Part shown: in pieces, positions 1-9,000 of the stretch
Layout of the letters: each line of letters opens with the position of its first letter
Numbering within the stretch: position 1 is the stretch's first letter
Source: an uncultured Flavobacteriaceae bacterium
GTDB taxonomy: Bacteria > Bacteroidota > Bacteroidia > Flavobacteriales > Flavobacteriaceae
Length of the DNA stretch: 64,000 nt
Reading direction: 5' to 3'
Assembly: GCA_947488435.1 (NCBI GenBank)
Contig: CANKZG010000006.1
Span: 1 to 64,000, forward strand
Translations under genes and position numbers: made by a program
The notes under the pieces: generated by a model
Seen by the model: only the letters and a program-made list of their open reading frames with translations
Told to the model about the DNA's origin: nothing
The model's database searches: none

Positions 1-2
1 TA

Positions 3-1502
3 GTAGATATTGATAGAGATGGAGATTTAGATGGAGTAGGGACACAGTTTAGTAATGGAGCTATGATATGGATAGAGGCTCCGGATGATCCTACCCAGCC
101 ATGGACGAGCAATGTGATTAATAGTGATATAGCTGGCGGATTGAGTTTGGATGTTGCTGATATAGATTTTGATGGAGATCCAGATTTAGTAGTAGGAGAG
201 TTCAGGAATGGATTTGAGTTGTTTGGATTAGAGAATGACTTGTGTAATAGTGGCACATGGATCCGTCATGTTTTGGATGGTGGAACAGCCGGTTTTGAGC
301 ATCATGATGGTGCCCAGATTGTAGATATCGATGGTGATGGGGATTTTGATGTGATCTCAAATGGTTTTAGGAACAATGCTACCCCACGTATATTTGAGAA
401 TTTAGCAAATTCCCCAAGTACTACAGCACCAACAGCAAATGCAGGATCGGACATTAATATTTCTTTACCAACGAACAGTGTAGTACTAAATGGGTCAGGA
501 AATGATGCTGATGGAGGAACAATCACTTATTTATGGACACAGGAGAGTGGACCAAGTACGGCAACTTTAAGTGGAGCAAACACAGCAGATTTAACGGCTA
601 GTAATTTAGTGATAGGAAGTTATGTATTCCGACTAACTGTTACCGATGATGAGACAGATACTGCCTTTGATGAAGTTACTGTTATGGTTACTCCAGAAGG
701 TCAAGATGAAATATGGTTAGAGGCTGAATGTGCTTCTGTAGGATCAAATTGGAGTGTTGTAAATGATGTTGCCGCTTCAGGAGGTCAATACATATTACCA
801 CCGGTTGGAAATAGTACATCGGCACCACCTACAGATGTAAATTCTATAGTCACCTTTAATTTTTCCGTAGCAACGGCAGGAACGTATCGGGTATATGGAT
901 TAGTAAGTGTACCATCAGGGAGTGATGATAGTTTTTGGATTCGTTCCAATGGTGGAAGTTGGGTGAGTTGGAATAGTATTCCTGGTGGGAGTGATTTCAG
1001 TTGGCAACAATTTCATAGAAGTCCCAACGGACCTATTTTTGTAACGTACAATTTATCGGCAGGAGCTAATACTATTCAAATAGCGCATCGCGAAGATGGT
1101 GCAGGTTTAGATAAACTTTATGTTACCCTAACGGATAATGTTCCAGTTGGATTTGGTGGAGTTGACCCTACCTGTATACCTTCACAAGTGGCTCAAAATT
1201 TAAATAATGATTTATCAGAGACAATTGAAAATACACGTAATACTAGTATAAGCATTTCTCCAAACCCTTCAAGGATTACAGCATACATTTCGGTAAGCGA
1301 TGAAAAGTCTGAGATATCTCAAATGTATATTTATGACGCATTAGGAAGAGTAGTGAGACATATAGAAGGGGAACATTTAAAAATTGGTATAGCCGAATAC
1401 GAATTGGATGTAAATGGTCTTGAAGAAGGGGTGTATTTTATTAGATGCTTATTTAAGGATACTGGGAAATCAAGCACTCATCGACTAGTTGTACGAAAAT
1501 AA
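3..1502 (+). CDS. Secreted FG-GAP/PKD/carbohydrate-binding protein with T9SS sorting domain (5' truncated)
   Basis: The reading frame is open from the window edge, so the gene starts upstream and the ATG at 63 is internal. In order one sees FG-GAP/VCBS-type Ca-binding loops of the form D-x-D-x-D-G (about 3-35, 155-205, 321-365), a PKD/Ig-like domain (about 420-690, ending in a VTDDETDTAFDEVTV-like strand), a carbohydrate-binding-like domain beginning EIWLEAE (about 703-1145), and a C-terminal type A T9SS sorting domain (about 1246-1499, with SPNPS, LGRVV, GVYFIR and a final VRK). The expected fate is export by Sec, passage through the type IX system and cleavage or attachment at the cell surface. 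No catalytic domain is visible in the part present, so the substrate is unknown; a polysaccharide is likely from the binding modules. Confidence 0.88.
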   Translation, partial: VDIDRDGDLDGVGTQFSNGAMIWIEAPDDPTQPWTSNVINSDIAGGLSLDVADIDFDGDPDLVVGEFRNGFELFGLENDLCNSGTWIRHVLDGGTAGFEHHDGAQIVDIDGDGDFDVISNGFRNNATPRIFENLANSPSTTAPTANAGSDINISLPTNSVVLNGSGNDADGGTITYLWTQESGPSTATLSGANTADLTASNLVIGSYVFRLTVTDDETDTAFDEVTVMVTPEGQDEIWLEAECASVGSNWSVVNDVAASGGQYILPPVGNSTSAPPTDVNSIVTFNFSVATAGTYRVYGLVSVPSGSDDSFWIRSNGGSWVSWNSIPGGSDFSWQQFHRSPNGPIFVTYNLSAGANTIQIAHREDGAGLDKLYVTLTDNVPVGFGGVDPTCIPSQVAQNLNNDLSETIENTRNTSISISPNPSRITAYISVSDEKSEISQMYIYDALGRVVRHIEGEHLKIGIAEYELDVNGLEEGVYFIRCLFKDTGKSSTHRLVVRK

Positions 1503-1512
1503 GTGATTTCTA

Positions 1513-2274
1513 TTAATAAAAAGTAGCTATCGTCCTGTCAATAATGGGACGAATAGCGCTAAGTCTTTTTTTTGTAACTCTTATTTTTTTTAAATATTCT
1601 AACTGTCTAATATTATGGATGTCAGAGGCAACAAAATCAATTAATCCTTCATCTAATAGATAGCCAGCTTTTTTAAAAACATCTTTCCCATAGAATTCAC
1701 TTAACGATAATAAATTAAGTTGAAACAGGATGCCTTGACTTTTATAATGATTGTATCTAGACGATTTATGCTTTAAAAAAGAATAGCGTTCAGGATGTGC
1801 TAGGATTGGAAAAAAACCACTTTTAGCTGTTTTCAATATTGCAGTATCGAAATTAATAGAAGCCTGTAGATAAGACATTTCTATCAGTAAATACTCATTT
1901 GAATGAGGCATCACTCTTTGTAATTCTAGTAAATCTTCAAAATTATCATCAATCATATGTTCTGCGGCGGCAGCTATTACTGTACCAGAAAGATCACTTT
2001 TTGAAGATAAAGCTTGTTTAAGCCGTTCTAAAGAAGTATTGATGGTTTCTGGAGTATTTTCATAGTAATTTTGCATGATATGGGGGGTAGCAATAAATTT
2101 TGTAATACCAATTTGTGAAAAGGCCCTTATCATTGCCAGAGAATCTTCGATCGTCTTCGCACCATCATCTATTCCAGGAAGAATATGATTATGTATATCA
2201 ATAAAGTTGTCAAGGTAATCTACAAGAAATATTTTTTTGGTAAAAAAATGAAACATCAAAGATTTTTTTCGCAA
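1513..2274 (-). CDS. CpsB/YwqE-type PHP-domain tyrosine phosphatase
   Basis: A 253-residue PHP-superfamily metallophosphatase of the CpsB/CapC/YwqE group, which dephosphorylates bacterial tyrosine kinases that control capsule or exopolysaccharide export. Metal-binding motifs are visible: IDIHNHILPGIDDG with His28 and His30, then ATPHIM, a glutamate in the LIEMSYL stretch, AHPERY and ASDIHN. Length fits the family (about 240-255 residues). The first 20 or so residues are hydrophobic-basic and less conserved in kind, so Met7 is an alternative start. It converges with the T9SS cargo gene with only 10 bases between the stops. No partner kinase or wza-type gene is in the window, although a glycosyltransferase lies at the far end. 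Function call is good; the actual substrate is unknown. Confidence 0.86.
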   Translation of the reverse strand: MRKKSLMFHFFTKKIFLVDYLDNFIDIHNHILPGIDDGAKTIEDSLAMIRAFSQIGITKFIATPHIMQNYYENTPETINTSLERLKQALSSKSDLSGTVIAAAAEHMIDDNFEDLLELQRVMPHSNEYLLIEMSYLQASINFDTAILKTAKSGFFPILAHPERYSFLKHKSSRYNHYKSQGILFQLNLLSLSEFYGKDVFKKAGYLLDEGLIDFVASDIHNIRQLEYLKKIRVTKKRLSAIRPIIDRTIATFY

Positions 2275-2611
2275 TAAAAATAATGTTTCTAAGTATAAGT
2301 ATATCTAATTAAACAGAGAAAAAAAGCAACTTTTCATAACACCTATATTATTTGTTGGATATCGGTATTATGGGAATACTTTTAAAATTGGATAGTACTA
2401 ATTATGAAAAAACAACTACGAACTAGCATTTTTAAAATATACTTCATCTACCTTACACATATAATTGTGTTGAGTTTTATAAATTATGATTGCCGGATAA
2501 ATTTGAAGTAACTTCCAGTTTTTAGGTGAAAATAAACACAAAAAAAAGCTAAATTGGCTTTAGCTTTTTTGAAAATATCTCGTTTTATTTTAGTGGAGAA
2601 GAGAAGGTATA
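2275..2611. other. Intergenic region with terminator and a doubtful 35-codon ORF
   Basis: A 337-base gap between two minus-strand genes. It holds the terminator at 2543-2569 and, on the plus strand, a 35-codon ORF (2404-2511) that starts MKKQLRTSIFK and has a hydrophobic centre. That ORF could be a micropeptide or the remnant 5' end of a lost exported protein; there is no independent support for translation. The part next to 2274 should hold the promoter of the phosphatase gene. Confidence 0.4.
2543..2569 (-). terminator. Rho-independent terminator of the small exported-protein gene
   Basis: Perfect 11-bp stem (2543-2553 with 2559-2569) around the loop TTGGC. Read on the minus strand it ends in a T-rich run, and it lies about 40 bases past the stop of the gene at 2612-3040. 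Confidence 0.8.
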
Positions 2612-3040
2612 CTATTGTTTTTTAAGCAATTCTTGTGCTTTTTGCATACTAGAATTTATTTGTTCTTTTAAAGCATTAACTTTTACTTTTTCCTCCTTAA
2701 TCCATTTTTGTTTTTCTTCAGTTAACGCCTTTCCACGAAACATTTCATCAGCATCAAAACGTTTTCCAAAGTTTTCCATCCAACTAATCATAGATTTGTT
2801 AGACGCCTTCAGTTCTTTTATGGACGAAGTATATTCATTCACTTGTGTATCACTACCCGTCTTATTCTCTAATTGGCCAATTAACTTTGCCAAACTAGAC
2901 ATTTCTAACATCAAATTATCATGAATAACCATTACTTCTTTCATTGCATCACCCTTTAGCTGTTGTGTCTTTTGAGCATATGAGGAAAAAGACAAGGCCA
3001 TTAGACAGATGATTACAAAATTTCGATATATTTTTTTCAT
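2612..3040 (-). CDS. Small exported helical protein, function unknown
   Basis: A 142-residue protein starting MKKIYRNF with a clear Sec signal peptide (hydrophobic core IICLMALSF, cleavage probably in SSYAQ near residue 22). I chose the Met at 3040, not the one at 3103, because the upstream 21 residues would bury the signal peptide. The mature part is charged and helical (KELKASNKSMISWMENFGKRF and a lysine-rich C-terminus ending QELLKKQ), like many small flavobacterial periplasmic or outer-membrane-facing proteins, but I recognise no family with certainty. It is monocistronic, with its own terminator downstream. Confidence 0.65.
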   Translation of the reverse strand: MKKIYRNFVIICLMALSFSSYAQKTQQLKGDAMKEVMVIHDNLMLEMSSLAKLIGQLENKTGSDTQVNEYTSSIKELKASNKSMISWMENFGKRFDADEMFRGKALTEEKQKWIKEEKVKVNALKEQINSSMQKAQELLKKQ

Positions 3041-3320
3041 AGTTTTTTTATCAACTTCAAAGTTATTGATTAATTGATTATAATTATAAAAATTCGACAA
3101 CATTCAAAAAAAGTTAGATATAAAACCTCGATCATCTTAAATGACTATGCATCTTTGCTACATTTTTTATGAAACGGATTTTAATTGGAATATGGTTTAC
3201 GCTAAAGTTTTAGTAAATTAGATTATCGCAAAAAGTAACTTTAAATCAAGATTATTCAAGTATGCTTGTTTATCGGTTATACTTTTGTATGTGGTTTTAA
3301 AGAAATCTTAGGCTTTACAA

Positions 3321-5174
3321 ATGTTAAAAAAAGAACGATCTCATATAGCACTTTTCTTAAGTGAAGTCCCTTTTTTTTCTGAAGTTTCTCAGACTTCGTT
3401 GATGCATTTATGTGAAGAGGCGGTAAAAGAAACCTATATCTCGGGAAATCGCATTTTCCAAAAAGGAGATTCTGGGGAAGAAATGTATGTCCTATTAAGC
3501 GGTCGTGTTCGGGTACATGATAAGCAACATGTTTACGATTATTTGTCTAAAGGAGATTGTTTTGGGGAATATGCAATTATAGATAGTGAAGTTCGATCAG
3601 CGTCTATTACCACCGAAGAAACTGCGGAGGTTCTTAAAATAGCACGACATCATGTGTTGAATTTAATGAAAACAGATAGCGGGTTCGCGCAAGGTATTCT
3701 TGCTGTGATGATTAAGAGGCATCGAGAGTTAGATGTAATTCAAGAACGCCTTGCGGTATCTAAGCAAGAAGTTGAATTGGCAAATGCAAAAATGAGCGGT
3801 CTTATTGACGGAGCGATGGATGCAATTGTTATGTTTAATTCTGAATTTAGAATTGTTCTCACGAATCCATCTGCAGAGCTATTATTAGAAAATAATGACG
3901 TTTTACAGCGGAATGTTTTGTTTTTTATGGATGAAGATAGTGCTGCAATGATAAAAGGCATAGTGCAAACTAATATAGAAGACAGTACAAAAAAATTAAA
4001 TACCTATTTACCAAAAGTAATTAAGGTAATTGGTTCGAATGAAACTGAAACTTTAAATGAAGGAACGATAAGCAATTATGGTAATGGAGCAGCGGTTTTT
4101 TATACCTTGATTTTAAGGAACTTAACAGATCGTTTGCAAGCCGAGGACACGATTAATTTACTTACAACACAAACCCAATATCTAGAGGAGGAAATAAAAA
4201 AGTTAACAAATGACTATGGTATTCTGACTGAAGATAAAAGTATGAAAACCGTACTGGATCTTATTCATCAGGTAGCGACTACCGATGCAACGGCATTAAT
4301 TACGGGAGAAACTGGAACGGGTAAGGAATTAGTAGCACGGGCAATACATCAAGAAAGCTCCAGAAGAGATCAACCTTTAATACGAATTAATTGTGGAGCT
4401 ATACCAGCTAATTTGATCGAAAGTGAGTTGTTTGGACATGAAAAAGGAGCTTTTACTGGTGCTACTATTAGTAGAAAAGGACGCTTTTTATTGGCGGATA
4501 AAGGGACTATTTTTTTGGATGAAATCGGGGAAATGCCATTAGAACTTCAACCTAAATTACTTCGTGTTATACAAGAAGGGGAGTTCGACCCCGTAGGAAG
4601 TTCTACGACTATAAAAGTTGATGTGCGAATAATTGCAGCAACCCATAGGGATTTATTACAACATGCAAAAGATGGAAAATTTAGAGAAGATTTATATTAC
4701 CGTCTAAATGTATTTCCAATTGAAATTCCTGCTTTGAGAGTTAGAGGGAACGACATTAATTTGATTGCTGCAGAAATGCTAAAACAATTCTCTATTAAAT
4801 TAAATAAGCCTCAACCTATTTTAAGCGCAGCGGACAAGAAGATATTCACTGCTTATAACTGGCCTGGAAATGTACGTGAACTTCAAAATTTAATTGAAAG
4901 AGCGGTTATAGTGTCACAGAAAGGTAAAATCGATTGGAAGCGAATTGTGCCTAGTAAGCAAGGCAAAATCAATTTACAAGATGATAAAGAGGTTTTGGAA
5001 AGAGTATGGACATCGCAAGAAATCATAAATTTAGAAAAAGAGAATATTTTGCGCGCCCTTAGACAAACCAAATGGAGAATATCGGGAAAAACTGGTGCAG
5101 CGCAATTATTGCAATTACCACCAACTACTTTGGCTTCTAAAATAAAAGCACATGGAATTGAACGACCTATTTGA
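3321..5174 (+). CDS. Sigma-54-dependent activator with cNMP-binding and PAS sensor domains
   Basis: A 617-residue enhancer-binding protein. Residues about 10-130 form a cyclic-nucleotide-binding domain with a phosphate-binding cassette of the form [14 protein letters not shown]; the key Glu83 and Arg92 are present. A PAS domain follows (about 150-265), then a short coiled linker, then the sigma-54 AAA+ module (about 305-535) with Walker A GETGTGKE (328-335), the sigma-54-contacting GAFTGA loop (from residue 376), Walker [10 protein letters not shown] and the WPGNVREL motif. A Fis-type helix-turn-helix closes the protein (about 575-617). It is followed in the same direction by osmC, whose upstream region carries three palindromes and a -24/-12-like element, the natural target. 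The ligand of either sensor domain is unknown. Confidence 0.93.
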   Translation: MLKKERSHIALFLSEVPFFSEVSQTSLMHLCEEAVKETYISGNRIFQKGDSGEEMYVLLSGRVRVHDKQHVYDYLSKGDCFGEYAIIDSEVRSASITTEETAEVLKIARHHVLNLMKTDSGFAQGILAVMIKRHRELDVIQERLAVSKQEVELANAKMSGLIDGAMDAIVMFNSEFRIVLTNPSAELLLENNDVLQRNVLFFMDEDSAAMIKGIVQTNIEDSTKKLNTYLPKVIKVIGSNETETLNEGTISNYGNGAAVFYTLILRNLTDRLQAEDTINLLTTQTQYLEEEIKKLTNDYGILTEDKSMKTVLDLIHQVATTDATALITGETGTGKELVARAIHQESSRRDQPLIRINCGAIPANLIESELFGHEKGAFTGATISRKGRFLLADKGTIFLDEIGEMPLELQPKLLRVIQEGEFDPVGSSTTIKVDVRIIAATHRDLLQHAKDGKFREDLYYRLNVFPIEIPALRVRGNDINLIAAEMLKQFSIKLNKPQPILSAADKKIFTAYNWPGNVRELQNLIERAVIVSQKGKIDWKRIVPSKQGKINLQDDKEVLERVWTSQEIINLEKENILRALRQTKWRISGKTGAAQLLQLPPTTLASKIKAHGIERPI

Positions 5175-5270
5175 TGACAAGCTTTAAAACTACTTCTAGA
5201 TAGAAATATTCGCTTTGCTTGGATTAACGTTTCAAGAACTACACCCTAAGAACTAGGTTTTTATAAACAA

Positions 5271-5328
5271 TTAACGAGATGTCGTTAATATTGCAACGAA
5301 ATATCGTTAAAAAATGATATATCGTTAG
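5271..5328 (+). promoter_or_regulatory. Three tandem palindromic sites (candidate upstream activating sequences)
   Basis: Three 18-bp copies of TTAACGA-N4-TCGTTAA: 5271-5288 is a perfect palindrome; 5293-5310 matches 5 bases of the left arm and all of the right arm; 5311-5328 keeps the right half best. Centres are 22 and 18 bases apart and lie about 65-105 bases upstream of the -24/-12-like element. That arrangement is typical of binding sites for sigma-54 enhancer-binding proteins. The activator encoded just upstream is the obvious candidate to bind. I did not find a further full copy elsewhere in the window by eye. Confidence 0.65.
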
Positions 5329-5384
5329 GGTTGTTTAATTAAAAAATTTATGTAATTATTTGATTTATAGTTATTTATAATTTA

Positions 5385-5400
5385 TGGCACAGCAAATGTA
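5385..5400 (+). promoter_or_regulatory. Candidate sigma-54 (-24/-12) promoter of osmC
   Basis: TGGCAC-N5-ATGTA. The -24 half (TGGCAC) is perfect and the spacing from GG to the -12 G is the canonical 10 bases, but the -12 dinucleotide is GT instead of GC. The osmC start codon is 44 bases downstream. Taken with the palindromes upstream this is the best promoter candidate; the GT mismatch keeps it tentative. Confidence 0.5.
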
Positions 5401-5444
5401 ATAGTTAAGTCAAAATATAATAATAACAATTTAAAATTAAAAAA

Positions 5445-5996
5445 ATGATTACAACAGCAAACATTAAAAACGGAGTAAACGTAGATCAATTAGTAGAAAC
5501 TATTGGAGCAGTTCAAGGAAATCCTGAGTTAGCAAAATTTCAATTTCGAACAAAAAACAACTGGATTACAGGCGGACATTGCGTGTCAAGTATTAAAAGC
5601 TTTTACGGTGTTGGTGCGGAAGATGAATCGCGTAAGGAAACCTTTACTATGGAGTGTGACCATCCAAATGTACTATTAGGAGAAGATTTAGCTGCAACAC
5701 CTGCAGAAGTAGTTTTACATGCATTAGGTTCCTGTTTAACAGGTGCAATGGTTTATCACGCTGCGGCCAATGGAATTACTATAGAAAGCGCGGAGTCTAA
5801 ACTAGAGGGAGGAGTGGATTTACATGGTTTTTTAGGCTTAAATGCAGAAATAAGAAAAGGATTTGACGGAATTAAAGTTGTACTTAAAGTCAAGTCGGAT
5901 GCATCAGTGGAACAGTTAGAGAATTTGGCAAAATTTTCACCTGTATTTGACATGATTACAAATCCAACACCAGTTGCCATTGAAATTCAAAAGTAA
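5445..5996 (+). CDS. OsmC/Ohr-family protein
   Basis: A 183-residue OsmC-family protein, a family of thiol-dependent peroxide reductases and related proteins. The core is recognisable: a TPAEVVLHALGSCLTGAMVYHAA segment around the conserved helix with Cys, preceded by an ECDHP segment that offers a second Cys, and a C-terminal NLAKFSPVFDMITNPTPV strand-helix typical of the family. Whether it reduces organic hydroperoxides depends on the second Cys, whose alignment I cannot confirm. It lies between the sigma-54 activator and the PFOR-like gene in the same direction, and carries its own regulatory region with palindromes. A strong hairpin follows the stop. Confidence 0.85.
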   Translation: MITTANIKNGVNVDQLVETIGAVQGNPELAKFQFRTKNNWITGGHCVSSIKSFYGVGAEDESRKETFTMECDHPNVLLGEDLAATPAEVVLHALGSCLTGAMVYHAAANGITIESAESKLEGGVDLHGFLGLNAEIRKGFDGIKVVLKVKSDASVEQLENLAKFSPVFDMITNPTPVAIEIQK

Positions 5997-6004
5997 CATG
6001 CTTG

Positions 6005-6041
6005 AAAGGCTATTTTGATGTTATTTCAAAATAGCCTTTTT
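6005..6041 (+). terminator. Strong hairpin with T-tract between osmC and the PFOR-like gene
   Basis: Perfect 14-bp stem (6005-6018 with 6026-6039), 7-base loop, followed by TTTTCTTTC. It begins 9 bases after the osmC stop. The next gene starts at 6069, leaving only about 28 bases, too little for a full promoter, so it probably acts as a partial terminator that lowers expression of the downstream gene. Confidence 0.8.
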
Positions 6042-6068
6042 CTTTCTTCACTAACCTTATGACTTACC

Positions 6069-9000
6069 ATGAAATACGTACAATCTAACCATCTTTTTAA
6101 CGGCAATCAGGCCGCTGCTTATATAGCATATAAGGTTAATGAAATATGTACTTTGTACCCTATTACACCCTCTTCAGAGATGTCAGAATTGGTGGAATCA
6201 TGGAGCGCAACTCAACAAAAAAATATTTTTGATCAAGTACCTGTAACTTTTGAAATGCAAAGTGAAGCCGGGGTAGCTGGAGCAATGCACGGCGCACTGC
6301 AAACAGGTGCGCTAACCACAACATTTACAGCTTCACAAGGATTACTTTTAATGCAACCAAATATGTTTAAAATTGCTGCAGAATTAACACCCAACGTAAT
6401 TCATGTTGCAACCCGAAGCATAGCTACGCATGCCTTATCAGTTTTTGGAGATCACAGTGATATTATGGCGGTTCGAAATACAGGATATGCTTTTTTAGGT
6501 GCCGCATCGGTGCAAGAAACTATGGATTTTGCGCTGATAGCACAAGCAGCCTCACTAGCATCGCGTATTCCATTTGTCCATTTTTTTGATGGTTTTAGAA
6601 CTTCGCACGAAACAACTACTATTGAGACCATTTCAGATAGAGTGATTCGGCAGATGATACCTAAGAATTTAGTGCAGCAGCATCGCGATAAGGCGCTCAA
6701 TCCAAACAAACCTGTTCTCAGGGGTACCGCACAGAATGCGGATGTCTTTTTTCAAAGCCGAGAAGCTATTAATCCTTTTTATAATGCATGTCCAGATATT
6801 GTTCAGCAACAAATGGATCGTTTTGCTAAGCTCACGGGAAGACAATACCAAATTTTTGAGTATGCCGGACATCCAGAAGCTGAACGGGTGATCATTGCCA
6901 TGGCATCTGCCACGGAAACTATTGAAGATACCGTCTATAATTTAATCGATAAAAATGAAAAAGTAGGTGTGCTTAAAGTTCGACTATTCAGACCTTTAAG
7001 TGCAAAACACTTTATTAATGCTTTACCTGAACATTGCACTGCTATTGCCGTTTTGGATAAAACCAAAGAGCCTGGATCTAGCGGAGAACCATTATACTTA
7101 GATGTGGTTCAAATGATTATGCAGGCTTTTCATGATAATCGAATCAAAACCTTACCAAAGATAGTGGGAGGACGATATGGGTTATCTTCTAAGGAATTTA
7201 CGCCAGGTATGGTTAAGGCGGTTTTTGATGAATTACAACAATCCCGACCAAAAAATAATTTTACAATTGGTATTAATGATGATGTTACCAATTTAAGTCT
7301 TGCATACACCGAAGATAACGTCTTTCAAAACCAACAATTTCAAGTCGTATTCTATGAAACTAAAACGAATGCATCAGCAAAAAGTATAACACAGCTTTTA
7401 GAAATACTGCAGGAATACAATCTTAATTATGTTCAATGTTACGAAGAATGCGATTATAAAAAATCAGAATCAAGAAAAATAGCAAACATTAGGTATGGAA
7501 AACAGCCTATTAAGGCTCCATACCTTATATCACAAGCAGATTTTATTGGTTGTGATTCTGATGCTTTTTTAAAGAATGACACTGTTCTAGACCGTATAAA
7601 GGAAAATGGAACGCTAGTTGTAATTTCAGAATCTACTGCAATTAACTTTTGGGAATCTTTACCTATCGGAATTCAAAACAGAATTCGGGAAAAAAAATTA
7701 TCCGTTTATATTGTAATTGAAAATGATTTTAATCAATTGTGTTGTAAAGCAAATGGAGATTTAGCGTTGTTACAACAATGTTTTTTAGCACTTCAAAATG
7801 CAATAGCAGCGGGTGATGCCATCCAAGTAGTTAAAGAGGATATCTTGAAAATAGATACTTCAAAAACAAACACCACTGCCTGTGAAGATTTGCATAGCGA
7901 TCCAGTTTTTGCAGAAACACTTATTAGTAAGCTTCTCCATAAAAAGGGTAATACTATTCCAGTAAGTGGATTGCCGGTAGATGGAACTTATGCTACAAAC
8001 TCCTCAAAATACAATGCAGCAAAAACAACAGACGTATTACCTGAATGGGATTTTAATGCCTGTACCCAATGTGGTGCCTGTAGTATGGCTTGTCCGCAAG
8101 GAGCTCTGCGAATTAAGGCATACGATGACGAATACCTAGTTTCAGCTCCTCAAGGTTTTAAAAGTATTCAAACTAAAGAATTAGGGTTTGATTTAGACCT
8201 ATTAAACTATACAATACAAGTGCATCCCGAACAATGTAATTCCTGTAACAACTGTGTGGATGCTTGTTCTGTTAAAGCTCTAAATATGATTGCTAAAGAT
8301 CCCATTATAACCTCCGAAATGGAGAATTGGAATCACTTTAAAAGCATACCTGAAACGGATCGATCTAAGATAGATGCTACCAAAATGCGTCAGCAACAAC
8401 TACAAGAACCCTTGTTTAAGTATGCTTTAGGTGAAGAAGGTTGTGGCGAAGCTCCTTATTTGAAACTACTTTCACAACTCTTTGGTGATCGTATGCTGAT
8501 AGCTAATGCTACTGGGGCGAGTTCTATTTTTGGAGGTGCATTACCGACAACCCCTTGGGGCATTGATAAAAAGGGGCGCGGTCCTGCTTGGTCCAATTCG
8601 TTGTTTGAAGATAATGCAGAGTTTGGTTTGGGTTTTCGATTATCCTTAGATGCCAAGCAGCAAAAAGCAAAAGACTTGCTTAAAGCGATGACTGGAAAAT
8701 TAGAATTCGACTTAATTCATGACCTTATTAATACTGATCAGAACACAGAAATAGGGATTACCAAACAACGCGAAAACGTTGGATATTTAAAGTCGGCATT
8801 AAATAAAATAAGAACTCCAGAAGCTAAAGAATTGGCTACAATGGCTGATAGTTTGGTCAAGCAAAGTATTTGGATTGTTGGTGGTGATGGATGGGCTTAT
8901 GATATTGGTTATGGGGGATTAGATCATGTAATTGCCTCTGGAAGAAATGTTAATATTTTAATTCTCGATAACGAAGTATATTCCAATACAGGGGGACAGA

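Noticed and set aside
5271-5328. Tandem repeats read as a possible CRISPR array
   Set aside because: Repeats are 18 bp, palindromic and nearly contiguous with no spacers of the expected length, and no cas genes are present. They fit operator sites.
6452-6872. Open frames on the minus strand inside the PFOR-like gene
   Set aside because: They lie fully inside a strongly supported gene and their translations show no recognisable motif.
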